The notes under the pieces: model-generated
The model's input: the letters and a program-made list of their open reading frames with translations, nothing else
What the model was told of the DNA's origin: nothing
Database searches by the model: none
DNA from: Paracidovorax citrulli
GTDB taxonomy: Bacteria; Pseudomonadota; Gammaproteobacteria; Burkholderiales; Burkholderiaceae_C
Length of the DNA: 64,000 nucleotides
Assembly: GCF_900100305.1 (NCBI RefSeq)
Contig: NZ_FNEY01000003.1
Span: 62,001-126,000, forward strand
Reading direction: 5' to 3'
Part shown: piece after piece, positions 53,034 through 60,840 of the stretch
Numbering within the stretch: the stretch's first letter is position 1
Layout: the number at the start of each line of letters is the position of its first letter
Translations under genes and position numbers: made by a program

Positions 53034-53121
53034 TGTATATACAAGTCAATCTACAACTGGGCCGACGGTTTTTCCCGGCGGCGGGCGCATTGAACCACGG
53101 AATCACCAGCTTGTATATACA
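53034..53121. promoter_or_regulatory. Two HutC operators in hutC-hutH gap
   Basis: The 10-bp palindrome TGTATATACA occurs at 53034-53043, just before hutH, and at 53112-53121, just after hutC. Both have CTTG or CAAG flanks on one side (TTGTATATACA, TGTATATACAAG). This is the known HutC target of pseudomonads, where urocanate releases the repressor. The gap holds no gene. Confidence 0.88.
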
Positions 53122-53139
53122 GGTTGGTTTTCACGTGTC

Positions 53140-53922
53140 TCACCCGACGAGCGGATGGCCGTCGGCCCGGATGCGGCTGCCGAGCCGGTAGCGCGAGCCC
53201 GGGTGCAGGCAGCGCACCAGCGTGACCGGCATGCCCCGCGTCCAGGTCCGGCGCGTGAGCAGCAGGCACGGGTCGCCTCCCGCCATGTCCAGCAGGCGCG
53301 CCTGCTCGGGCGTGGGCAGCACGGCATCCACCACGTGCTCCATCTGGTCGAACGGCACATTGCGCACCAGGTACTCGGACGGCTGCAGCCGCGTGAAGTC
53401 CTGCGCGCCGAACTGCGGCACCGCGCGCGGGTTCACGTAGCGGTCTTCCAGTTGCACCGGCACGCCGTCCTCGCGGTGCACGCAGACCGCGTGGAAGACC
53501 GACTCGCCCGTGCGCAGGTCCAGCGCGGCCGCGATGTCCAGCGGCGCGGAGACACGCTCCACCGCGAGCACGTCGCAGCGGTAATCGTGGCCGCGCTGCC
53601 GGATCTCGCTGGCGAGGTTGGCGATCTGCAGCAGCGTGGACTGCGGCTTGTCCTCCGCCACGAAGCTGCCCACGCCGGCCACGCGCACGATGCGGCCCTG
53701 CTCCGCCAGCTCGCGCAGCGCGCGGTTCACGGTCATGCGCGACATGCCGAACTGCTGCACCAGTTCGCTCTCCGACGGAAGCCGGTCGCCCGCGCGCCAC
53801 GATCCGTCCTGGATCCTGCGCACGATGTGGTCCTTGATCTGCTGGTAGAGGGCGAGCGCCGGTTCGGCGGCGGCCGGCGGGCCGGCGGGTCGGGAGGGGC
53901 GCTTGCGGGCGGTCGTCTTCAT
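53140..53922 (-). CDS. hutC: Histidine utilisation repressor
   Basis: A 260-residue GntR-family regulator of the HutC branch. The winged helix covers about 24-92 (ALYQQIKDHIVRRIQDGSWR, LPSESELVQQFGMSRMTVNR, LRELAEQGRIVRVAGVGSFV). The UTRA effector domain follows (VHREDGVPVQLEDRYVNPRA, RLQPSEYLVRNVP). Urocanate is the known inducer in this family. Its own operator lies at the 3' side, and it is transcribed with the hut genes or from the transporter promoter. Confidence 0.94.
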   Translation of the reverse strand: MKTTARKRPSRPAGPPAAAEPALALYQQIKDHIVRRIQDGSWRAGDRLPSESELVQQFGMSRMTVNRALRELAEQGRIVRVAGVGSFVAEDKPQSTLLQIANLASEIRQRGHDYRCDVLAVERVSAPLDIAAALDLRTGESVFHAVCVHREDGVPVQLEDRYVNPRAVPQFGAQDFTRLQPSEYLVRNVPFDQMEHVVDAVLPTPEQARLLDMAGGDPCLLLTRRTWTRGMPVTLVRCLHPGSRYRLGSRIRADGHPLVG

Positions 53923-53965
53923 GCGCGGGACTCTAGCAGCGCATCGCGCGATGGCCGGCCACCCA

Positions 53966-54745
53966 TCAATGCGCCTCGGCCGCCGTGGATTCGGCCCGGA
54001 TTTCCTCGGTCAGCCGCGCCTTGAGTTCCATGAACTCCGGCGAGGTCTTGAGCGTGTAGTGCCGCGGATGCGGCAGATCCACCGCGACCTCCGTCTTGAT
54101 GCGCCCCGGCCGCGCGCTGAACACGGCCACGCGGCTCGCCATGAAGATGGCCTCGTCGATGTCGTGGGTGACGAACATCACGGTCTTGCGCTCGGCCTCC
54201 CAGATGCCCAGCAGCAGCTCCTGCATCAGCACGCGGGTCTGGTTGTCGAGCGCGCCGAAGGGTTCGTCCATGAGCAGTATCTTCGGATCGTTGGCCAGCG
54301 CGCGGGCAATGGCGGTGCGCTGCTGCATGCCGCCCGAGAGCTGCCTGGGATGGTGCTGTTCGAAGCCGCGCAGCCCCACCTTGGCGATGAAATAGGCCGC
54401 CCGCTCCTTCTGCTGCGGCTCGGGCATGCCCCTCTCCCGCAGGCCGAAACGGATGTTCTGCTCGATGGTGAGCCAGGGAAACAGCGTGTAGCTCTGGAAC
54501 ACCATGCCCCGGTCGGCGCCCGGGCCTTCGACCGGCCGGCCGTCCAGCAGCACCCGGCCGCTGGTGGGCTGGTCCAGCCCCGCCACGATGCGCAGCATGG
54601 TCGATTTGCCGCAGCCCGAAGGGCCCAGGATGGTGACGAAGTCGTTGTCGGCCACATGGAAATCGACCGGCAGCAGCGCCTGCGTGGCCGGCACCCTGGC
54701 CGAGGTGAAGGTGCGCGACACGCCCTGGATATGCAACTCACTCAT
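53966..54745 (-). CDS. NitT/TauT-type ABC transporter ATPase
   Basis: A 259-residue ATPase: Walker A GPSGCGKS at about 46-53, Q-loop FQSYTLFPWL, signature LSGGMQQR, Walker B ILLMDEPFGALD and switch His in VTHDIDEAIF. The SsuB/TauB/NrtD branch is clear from FPWLTIEQNI. It energises the transporter made with the permease and binding protein upstream. The start MSELHIQG at 54745 is preferred to a longer frame inside the intergenic repeat. Likely substrate is histidine or urocanate, by context. Confidence 0.92.
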   Translation of the reverse strand: MSELHIQGVSRTFTSARVPATQALLPVDFHVADNDFVTILGPSGCGKSTMLRIVAGLDQPTSGRVLLDGRPVEGPGADRGMVFQSYTLFPWLTIEQNIRFGLRERGMPEPQQKERAAYFIAKVGLRGFEQHHPRQLSGGMQQRTAIARALANDPKILLMDEPFGALDNQTRVLMQELLLGIWEAERKTVMFVTHDIDEAIFMASRVAVFSARPGRIKTEVAVDLPHPRHYTLKTSPEFMELKARLTEEIRAESTAAEAH

Positions 54746-54921
54746 CTCGGTTCTCCGTAACACAATGCGCCACCCACAGTCCACGCAACTGGCGCGACCC
54801 GCGCGCGGGCAGCCGAGCAAGGGCCGCCCCGCTGCGAGGGCTGCGTCCCCCTGCCCGCCTTGCGCAGCAAGGCGAGAGCGGGGCGAAGGACCGCAGGGCC
54901 TCAGGGGGGTGTCGTTTCATT
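54746..54921. repeat. Structured intergenic element in transporter operon
   Basis: 176 bp between the permease and ATPase genes, unusual because phage and host operons nearby are tightly packed. It contains a perfect GCCTTGC-GCA-GCAAGGC hairpin and G/C-rich complementary stretches (CCGCCCCGCTGCGAGG, GAGCGGGGCGAAGG). It looks like a dispersed intergenic repeat of Comamonadaceae, but only one copy is present in this window. Confidence 0.45.
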
Positions 54922-55791
54922 TCAGATGGCGCTCCAGGCGAAGAGGCGGCGGTTGAGCGCCTTGAAGAGGAAATCGGACACCAGGCCGATCAGGCCGATC
55001 ACGATGATGCCGAAGATGATCTGCCCGGTGTTCAGCAGCGCCTGGCTGTCGGTGATCATGTGGCCGATGCCGGACGACGAGCCGATCAGCTCGGCCACGA
55101 TCACGTAGGTCCAGGCCCAGCCGAGCACCAGCCGCAGCGTCTCGGCGATGTCCGGCGCGGCGCCCGGAATGAGCACGCGGCGCACGATGCCCGTGGGCGT
55201 GGCGCCCAGCGTGTAGGCGGCCTCGACCAGGTCCTTGCGGGCGTTGCCCACGATCACGGCCACCATCAGGATGATCTGGAATACGGAACCGATGAAGATC
55301 ACCAGCAGCTTCTGCAGTTCGCCCAGTCCGGCCCAGAGGATGAGCAGGGGAATGAAGGCCGATGCCGGCAGGTAGCGGCAGAAGGACACGAAGGGCTCCA
55401 GGAACGCCTCCACCCCCTTGTGCGCGCCCATGGCGATGCCCAGCGGCACGGCCACCAGCGCGGCCAGGACGAAGCCGCCCAGCACGCGCCACACCGTCAT
55501 GCCGATGTCGTGCAGGAAGCCGAACTGCGTGAACAGCAGCCAGCCCTCCCGCACCATGGTGATCGGGCTGGCCAGGAAGGTGGGCGACACGTAGCCGCCC
55601 AGCGTGGCCACCGACCACACGGCCACGAAGAGCGCGAAGAAGGCCGCGCCCAGCAGCCAGCGCGTGCGCGGGGCCACCGGCTCCAGCGGGCGCAGGCGGC
55701 GGCGCGGCGCGGCATGCACGGCCGCGGATGCCGGTGCGGCAGGAGCGCCGGGTTGGGGATCAGCGGGCATGGCGCCCGTCACTCGGCTCAT
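54922..55791 (-). CDS. NitT/TauT-type ABC transporter permease
   Basis: A 289-residue inner-membrane protein with about six helices. After a 50-residue Ala/Pro-rich cytoplasmic start, helices run from WLLGAAFFALFVAVWSVATL through IGMTVWRVLGGFVLAALVAV. The EAA-type loop that contacts the ATPase is EAAYTLGATPTGIVRRVLIP. It passes the substrate delivered by the binding protein. The start at 55791 follows AGGAGAG; the longer frame is not favoured. Confidence 0.92.
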   Translation of the reverse strand: MSRVTGAMPADPQPGAPAAPASAAVHAAPRRRLRPLEPVAPRTRWLLGAAFFALFVAVWSVATLGGYVSPTFLASPITMVREGWLLFTQFGFLHDIGMTVWRVLGGFVLAALVAVPLGIAMGAHKGVEAFLEPFVSFCRYLPASAFIPLLILWAGLGELQKLLVIFIGSVFQIILMVAVIVGNARKDLVEAAYTLGATPTGIVRRVLIPGAAPDIAETLRLVLGWAWTYVIVAELIGSSSGIGHMITDSQALLNTGQIIFGIIVIGLIGLVSDFLFKALNRRLFAWSAI

Positions 55792-55837
55792 CGCTGGGCT
55801 CTCCTGGCTAAGAACGTGGGCAGTGGCGGCGAACGCA

Positions 55838-56803
55838 TCACTTGATGAAGCTGTCGTCGAACATGGCGGCGAAGTTGTCCGGCTGCTTGCGCACGACGCC
55901 CGCCTCCAGCAGGATCGCGCCGGCATCCTTCATGAACTGCTGCAGCTCGCCTGCGAAGAACTTCTGGTTGGCGGCCTTGTCCTGCCAGCGCAGGTAGGCC
56001 GAAGACTTGGCGAAGGCCTCGCCCGTCTGCTTGACGGCGGCGCCCATGATCTCGTTGGACCTGGCCGGGTCGGCCTTGATCATCTCCAGCGCATCGAAAT
56101 ACGACTGCGTGAGCGCCTGCGCGGCCTTGGGGTTCGCCTTGAGCCACTCGGGCGCGCAGCCCACGGTGTCCATCACCATGGGGTAGCCGATGGTGGTGGC
56201 GAGGATCCTGCCCGCCTGCGGGTTGGCGCGGATGGTGGACAGGTACGGCTCGTAGGTCATCGCGGCGTCGTTCTGGCCCGACACGAAGGCCTGCGCGGCC
56301 GGCTGCGGCTCCAGCGACACGGTCTTCACGTCTTTCAGCGTCATGCCGTTCTTGGACAGCATCCAGGCCAGGCCGAAGTACGGCGCGGTGCCTGGCGCGC
56401 TCACGGCGACGGTCTTGCCCTTGAGGTCGGCGAAGCTCTTCACGTCGTTGCGCACCGCGATACCGTCGGCGCCGTAGGACTTGTCCATCTGGAAGATCTG
56501 AACGATGGGCACGCCGTTGGTGTTCCAGGCGACGTGCGTCTCCACCGTGGTGGCGGCGCACTGGATGGCCTTGGATGCCAGGGCGAGGTGGCGGTCCTTC
56601 TGCGGAATCATCTTCAGTTCCACGTCCAGGCCATTCTTCCTGAAGATGCCGGCCTTGTCGGCCAGGGTCAGCGGCGCGAAGCCGGTCCAGCCGGACATGC
56701 CCAGCGCGATCTTCGTCTCCTGGGCCTGGGCGGCCATTGCCAGCCCGACCATGCCTGCCGCGGCGGCGAGCCGCGACACACCACTCGATACCGTTCTGCC
56801 CAT
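55838..56803 (-). CDS. NitT/TauT-type periplasmic substrate-binding protein
   Basis: A 321-residue secreted protein. The signal peptide (MGRTVSSGVSRLAAAAGMVG) ends in AAQAQ. The mature part has TKIALGMSGWTGFAPLTLAD, FRKNGLDVELKMIP, LKGKTVAVSAPGTAPYFGLA and a C-terminal helix region. It matches NMT1/SsuA-like aliphatic binding proteins. The start at 56803 has a GAGGAGC ribosome site. First gene of the cluster, 72 bp after a HutC-like operator. Confidence 0.9.
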   Translation of the reverse strand: MGRTVSSGVSRLAAAAGMVGLAMAAQAQETKIALGMSGWTGFAPLTLADKAGIFRKNGLDVELKMIPQKDRHLALASKAIQCAATTVETHVAWNTNGVPIVQIFQMDKSYGADGIAVRNDVKSFADLKGKTVAVSAPGTAPYFGLAWMLSKNGMTLKDVKTVSLEPQPAAQAFVSGQNDAAMTYEPYLSTIRANPQAGRILATTIGYPMVMDTVGCAPEWLKANPKAAQALTQSYFDALEMIKADPARSNEIMGAAVKQTGEAFAKSSAYLRWQDKAANQKFFAGELQQFMKDAGAILLEAGVVRKQPDNFAAMFDDSFIK

Positions 56804-56874
56804 CGTCCTGCTCCTCGTGAATTGAATGCACCTGGGAAATCGACTGCCCGCCCATTCTTGCCCCCTGCCCATGC

Positions 56875-56884
56875 TGTCTATACA
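56875..56884. promoter_or_regulatory. HutC-like operator before transporter
   Basis: TGTCTATACA differs by one base from the TGTATATACA sites at the hut promoter. It lies 72 bp upstream of the binding-protein start, in the divergent gap with the rsb operon. It suggests HutC control of the transporter. Confidence 0.65.
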
Positions 56885-57195
56885 GGGTTAACGCGCACGC
56901 ATCCGGCTGCATGGCGGGCGGCAAGGCCGGGCGGTCGAGCCGCCGGGCTCCATGCAAGAAGGAGACCAGGGCTCCCTCCGGGGAAACCCTGCCTGGAACG
57001 GCTTCCCGGACACGGATGCGGTCCGCAAATCCCCGGCCCGGTGCGCCGGCTGTTCCCTGCACACCACAAGCGTGCGGCGCCATGGGCTGGCCGTGTCGGA
57101 GAGTTCCGTAAAAGCCGCCCCTGCCCCCCGGACGGACATGCCCCCGCCCTTAGAATTTGACACATCTACAACATCGAGCGAAAGCGGCCTTGGCC
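56885..57195. other. Divergent intergenic region, hut transporter and rsb operon
   Basis: About 310 bp with no gene I accept. It should hold the leftward transporter promoter near the HutC-like site and the rightward promoter of the stressosome operon. TTGACA occurs at 57157-57162 but no matching -10 box 17 bp later is clear. Confidence 0.4.
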
Positions 57196-58053
57196 ATGAC
57201 TCTGCAGTACGAGGCCCTCGCGGCCATCCTGGATCGCAAGGAAGAGGCCATCCTCCAGGAATGGCTGGCCGAGGCGGCCCAGGGCGACGCCCTGCATTCC
57301 GCTGGCGCCGTCTCCGATGCGCGGGACATCCTGCAGGCGCTGCGCACTGCGCTGCAGAGCGCGCCGCCGCCCGCCGGCCACCCGCAGGCGGGCAGCGCAT
57401 GGCACACGCTCGACGGCGTGCTGGAGTCCCTGTCGCGCTCCCGGGCCGCCCGCGGCGAGACCGCCGGCGACACCAGCCTGTTCGTGCTGGCGCTCAAGAA
57501 GGCCCTGTTCACCCAGCTGCAGGCGACATCGCAGGACACCACCGCCCTGCAGTCCGCGCTGTGGAACACCACCGCCCTGGTGGACCGCATGGCGCAGCAC
57601 ACGGTCAACACCTTCCAGCAGGCGCGCGAGGACATCATCCGCCGCCAGCAGGAAGAACTGCTGGAACTCTCGACCCCGGTGGTCAAGCTCTGGGATGGCG
57701 TGCTCGCCGTGCCGATGATCGGCACGCTCGACAGCAACCGCACCCAGGTGGTGATGGAAACACTGCTGCAGCGCATCGTGGATACCGGATCCGACATCGC
57801 CATCATCGACATCACCGGCGTGCCCACCGTGGACACGCTGGTAGCCCAGCACCTGCTCAAGACGGTGGCCGCCATCCGGCTCATGGGCGCCGACTGCATC
57901 GTGAGCGGCATCCGGCCGCAGATCGCGCAGACCATCGTGCACCTGGGCATCGACCTGCAGGGCATCCACACGCGTGCCACGCTCGCGGACGCGCTCGCCC
58001 TCGCGCTGCAAAAGAGCGGCTGGCGCATCGAGCGCGACCGCGCGCCCACCTGA
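57196..58053 (+). CDS. rsbR: RsbR-like stressosome sensor protein
   Basis: A 285-residue protein. The N-terminal half (about 1-150) is a helical sensor-like domain without haem or PAS motifs. The C-terminal half is an STAS domain (STPVVKLWDGVLAVPMIGTL, DSNRTQVVMETLLQRIV, IIDITGVPTVDTLVAQHLLK) with Thr residues in the position phosphorylated by RsbT in RsbR proteins. It forms the stressosome core with RsbS. The first ATG is at 57196; an upstream TTG is possible. Confidence 0.88.
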   Translation: MTLQYEALAAILDRKEEAILQEWLAEAAQGDALHSAGAVSDARDILQALRTALQSAPPPAGHPQAGSAWHTLDGVLESLSRSRAARGETAGDTSLFVLALKKALFTQLQATSQDTTALQSALWNTTALVDRMAQHTVNTFQQAREDIIRRQQEELLELSTPVVKLWDGVLAVPMIGTLDSNRTQVVMETLLQRIVDTGSDIAIIDITGVPTVDTLVAQHLLKTVAAIRLMGADCIVSGIRPQIAQTIVHLGIDLQGIHTRATLADALALALQKSGWRIERDRAPT

Positions 58054-58068
58054 GGGGGAAGGACAGGC

Positions 58069-58443
58069 ATGGAACGCATACCGATCCTCCGCATGGGCAA
58101 CACCCTGCTGGTCACCATCCAGGTGGACATGCAGGACCGCACCGCCCTCGCCCTGCAGGAAGACCTCGCCACGCGCATCGCCGACACCGGCGCCACGGGC
58201 GTGATGATCGACATCTCCGGACTGGAGATCGTGGATTCGTTCGTGGGCCGGATGCTCAGCAGCATCTCCGGCATCGCGCGCATTCTTTCTGCACATACGG
58301 TCGTGGTCGGCATGCAGCCGGCCGTGGCCATCACCCTCGTGGAACTCGGCCTGTCGCTGGACGGCGTGCGCACCGCGCTCAACGTGGAGCGCGGCATGGA
58401 ACTGCTGCGCCGCATCCGCGAGGAGGCCCCTCTTGGCCGATGA
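58069..58443 (+). CDS. rsbS: RsbS-like stressosome scaffold
   Basis: A 124-residue single STAS domain. MERIPILRMGNTLLVTIQVD begins the domain and VMIDISGLEIVDSFVGRMLS holds the Ser phosphorylated by RsbT in RsbS (in DISGLEIVDSF). It binds RsbR and traps RsbT until stress. Follows rsbR by 15 bp and overlaps rsbT. Confidence 0.92.
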   Translation: MERIPILRMGNTLLVTIQVDMQDRTALALQEDLATRIADTGATGVMIDISGLEIVDSFVGRMLSSISGIARILSAHTVVVGMQPAVAITLVELGLSLDGVRTALNVERGMELLRRIREEAPLGR

Positions 58444-58837
58444 CACCTCGGGCACCCTGCCCCTCGAATCCGAGCAGCACATCGTGCTGTGCCGCCAGGC
58501 CGTCCGCACGCTGTGCGGCAGGCTCAGGTTCTCGCTGGTGGACCAGACCAAGGTCATCACCGCGGCCAGCGAGCTGTCGCGCAATACCCTGATCCACGGC
58601 GGCGGAGGCCGCATGCGCTGGGAACTGCTCGACCAGGCCGGGCGCTCCGGGCTGCGCATGCACTTCGAGGACGAAGGCCCGGGCATTGCCGACCTGCAGC
58701 TCGCCCTGTCGGACGGCTGGACCTCCGGAGGCGGCATGGGCCTGGGCCTGCCGGGCAGCCGTCGGCTGGTGAACGACTTCGACATCCGTACCGCCCCCGG
58801 CCAGGGCACCTGCGTGACCATCACGAAATGGAAGTGA
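58433..58837 (+). CDS. rsbT: RsbT-like serine kinase
   Basis: A 134-residue GHKL kinase. N box ASELSRNTLIHGGGG, G1 box FEDEGPGIAD and G2 GGGMGLGLPGSRRLVNDF match RsbT. It phosphorylates RsbR and RsbS and, when released, activates a downstream output. The start is TTG at 58433, eight bases after GAGGAGG and inside rsbS; no in-frame ATG occurs early. Confidence 0.9.
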   Translation: MADDTSGTLPLESEQHIVLCRQAVRTLCGRLRFSLVDQTKVITAASELSRNTLIHGGGGRMRWELLDQAGRSGLRMHFEDEGPGIADLQLALSDGWTSGGGMGLGLPGSRRLVNDFDIRTAPGQGTCVTITKWK

Positions 58838-59913
58838 TGGACGCGACGCCCCATGCCTCCGCCGAGGTCCTGCACGGCTGGACCCACGTGGCCTTCCCGA
58901 TCGACGACGCCAGCCGCGTCGGCGAGGCGCGGCGCTTCGGCGCGCACGCCAGCGGGGACCTGGGCTGGAACGCCACCGATGCCGGCCGGCTGTCGCTGGT
59001 CGTCACCGAGCTGGCCACCAACCTGCACCGGCACGCCCGGGGCGGCCGGCTGCTCATCGCGGCCATACCCGGGCGGCGCACGGTGGAGGTCATCGCCATC
59101 GACAACGGCCCCGGCATCGCCGACCTGCGGCTGGTGATGCGCGACGGCTATTCCACCGGCGGATCGCCCGGCACGGGGCTGGGCGCCGTCCGGCGCCTCG
59201 CGGACAGTTTCGATCTCCATTCCACGCCCCAGGGCACGGTCTGTGTCGCGCGGGTGCAGGAGCGCCCCCAGGAGGAAGAGGATGGCTTCGCGGCCGCCGG
59301 CGCCGTTCCGCGCCGCGCCGCGCCGCTGCCGGAGGTCCGCGTCGGCGCGATCTGCCTGCCGCTGAGGGGAGAAACCGTCTGCGGCGACGCCTGGGCGGCC
59401 GCCATCGACGGCGAGCGCGTGGCGCTGTGCGTCGCCGACGGGCTCGGGCACGGCCCCGAAGCGGCCCGTCCCTCGCAGGCGGCGCTGTCTGTCTTCCTGC
59501 AGTCACCGTTCAACGAACTGGGCGGCATGGCCGACCGCGCCCATCTGGCGCTGCAGGGCACGCGCGGCGCGGCCGTGTGCAGCCTGCGCTGGGACGGCCC
59601 TGAGGCTCCCGTGCACAGCGCCAGCATCGGCAACGTGTCGGCGCGCCTGCTCTCCGGCGTGGCCGACCGGTCGGTCCCCGCCCAGCACGGGACCGTGGGC
59701 CTGCACATCCGCAAGGCGCGCGAGACCGCCACGGAGCCCCCGGCCCATGCGTTGGCCGTGGTGCATACCGACGGTATCGAGGCGCGCTGGAACGCCTCCG
59801 CACTCCTTCCCCTGCTCGGCCGCGACCCGACGCTCGCGGCCGCCGTGCTGCTGCGCGACCACCACCGGGCCCGCGACGATGCCACCGTCGTCGTGGTCCA
59901 GCGCACGGGTTGA
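58837..59913 (+). CDS. HATPase plus PP2C fusion (RsbX-like)
   Basis: A 358-residue two-domain protein. Residues about 1-145 are a second GHKL ATPase (VVTELATNLHRHARGGRLLI, DNGPGIADLRLVMRDGYSTG). Residues about 165-358 are a PP2C/SpoIIE phosphatase (VCGDAWAAAIDGERVALCVA, DGLGHGPEAA, HTDGI, RDDATVVVV). This arrangement is the RsbX-like member of Gram-negative stressosome operons and would reset phosphorylated RsbR/S. The start overlaps the rsbT stop. Confidence 0.88.
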   Translation: MDATPHASAEVLHGWTHVAFPIDDASRVGEARRFGAHASGDLGWNATDAGRLSLVVTELATNLHRHARGGRLLIAAIPGRRTVEVIAIDNGPGIADLRLVMRDGYSTGGSPGTGLGAVRRLADSFDLHSTPQGTVCVARVQERPQEEEDGFAAAGAVPRRAAPLPEVRVGAICLPLRGETVCGDAWAAAIDGERVALCVADGLGHGPEAARPSQAALSVFLQSPFNELGGMADRAHLALQGTRGAAVCSLRWDGPEAPVHSASIGNVSARLLSGVADRSVPAQHGTVGLHIRKARETATEPPAHALAVVHTDGIEARWNASALLPLLGRDPTLAAAVLLRDHHRARDDATVVVVQRTG

Positions 59914-59938
59914 GCCCGCGTACCCGAGGAACCGCACG

Positions 59939-60835
59939 ATGACATCCGAGCAAGACCAGGCGGCAGCCACCTCTGCCGAGGCGCTGCGCGCCGCGCTGGC
60001 GGCCAGCCAGCAGGAAATCGAACTGCTGCGCGCGGAGCTGGAGGAAACCAACCGCGGCGTGGTGGCGCTCTATTCGGAACTGGACGCACAGGCCGAGCAG
60101 CTGCGCAAGGCCACCGAGATGAAGAGCCGGTTCCTGGCGTACATGAGCCACGAATTCCGCACGCCGATCAGTTCCATCCGCAGCATTGCCCGGCTGCTGG
60201 CCGACCACGTGGACGGCCCGCTGAACGCCGAGCAGTCGCGGCAGGTGGCCTTCATCCAGGCCACTGCCATGGAGTTCTCCGACATGGTGGACGACCTGCT
60301 CGACCTCGCGAAGATCGAGGCCGGCCGCGTCGATATCTCGCCCGCCTGGTTCGAGATGGTGGACCTGTTCCAGGCCCTGCGCGGCATGTTCAAGCCGGTC
60401 GCCACCAACCCCGATCTCAACCTGGTGTTCGAGGAGCCCCGCAACCTTCCGCCGCTCTTCACGGACGACCGCAAGCTGTCGCAGATCCTGCGCAACTTCA
60501 TCTCCAACGCGCTCAAGTTCACGCCGCGCGGCGAAGTCCGCGTGTCCGCGCAGGCCTGCGACGGAGACCGCGTGCGCTTCTCGGTGGCCGACACGGGCAT
60601 CGGCATCGCCCCCGAGTTCCACGCCAGCGTGTTCGAGGATTTCTCGCAGGTCGGCTCGCCCCTGCAGAAGCGCCTGCGCGGCACCGGCCTGGGCCTGGCG
60701 CTGTGCCGCCAGCTCGCCGAACTGCTCGGCGGTGCCGTGGAGCTGCAGAGCGTGCCCGGCGAAGGATCGGTGTTCTCCGTGACGCTGCCCGTGCGCCTGC
60801 CGGAGCCTGCGCCTGCCACCGGGATCGCGGAGTGA
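59939..60835 (+). CDS. Sensor histidine kinase of stressosome operon
   Basis: A 298-residue soluble histidine kinase. A coiled-coil start (about 1-60) leads to H box FLAYMSHEFRTPISSIRSIA, N box ISNALKF, G1 DTGIGIAPEF and G2 GTGLGLALCRQLAELLGG. No membrane segment or PAS domain, so the input is probably cytoplasmic, perhaps the RsbT or phosphatase upstream. It lies 26 bp after the phosphatase. Confidence 0.9.
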   Translation: MTSEQDQAAATSAEALRAALAASQQEIELLRAELEETNRGVVALYSELDAQAEQLRKATEMKSRFLAYMSHEFRTPISSIRSIARLLADHVDGPLNAEQSRQVAFIQATAMEFSDMVDDLLDLAKIEAGRVDISPAWFEMVDLFQALRGMFKPVATNPDLNLVFEEPRNLPPLFTDDRKLSQILRNFISNALKFTPRGEVRVSAQACDGDRVRFSVADTGIGIAPEFHASVFEDFSQVGSPLQKRLRGTGLGLALCRQLAELLGGAVELQSVPGEGSVFSVTLPVRLPEPAPATGIAE

Positions 60836-60840
60836 CGCAT

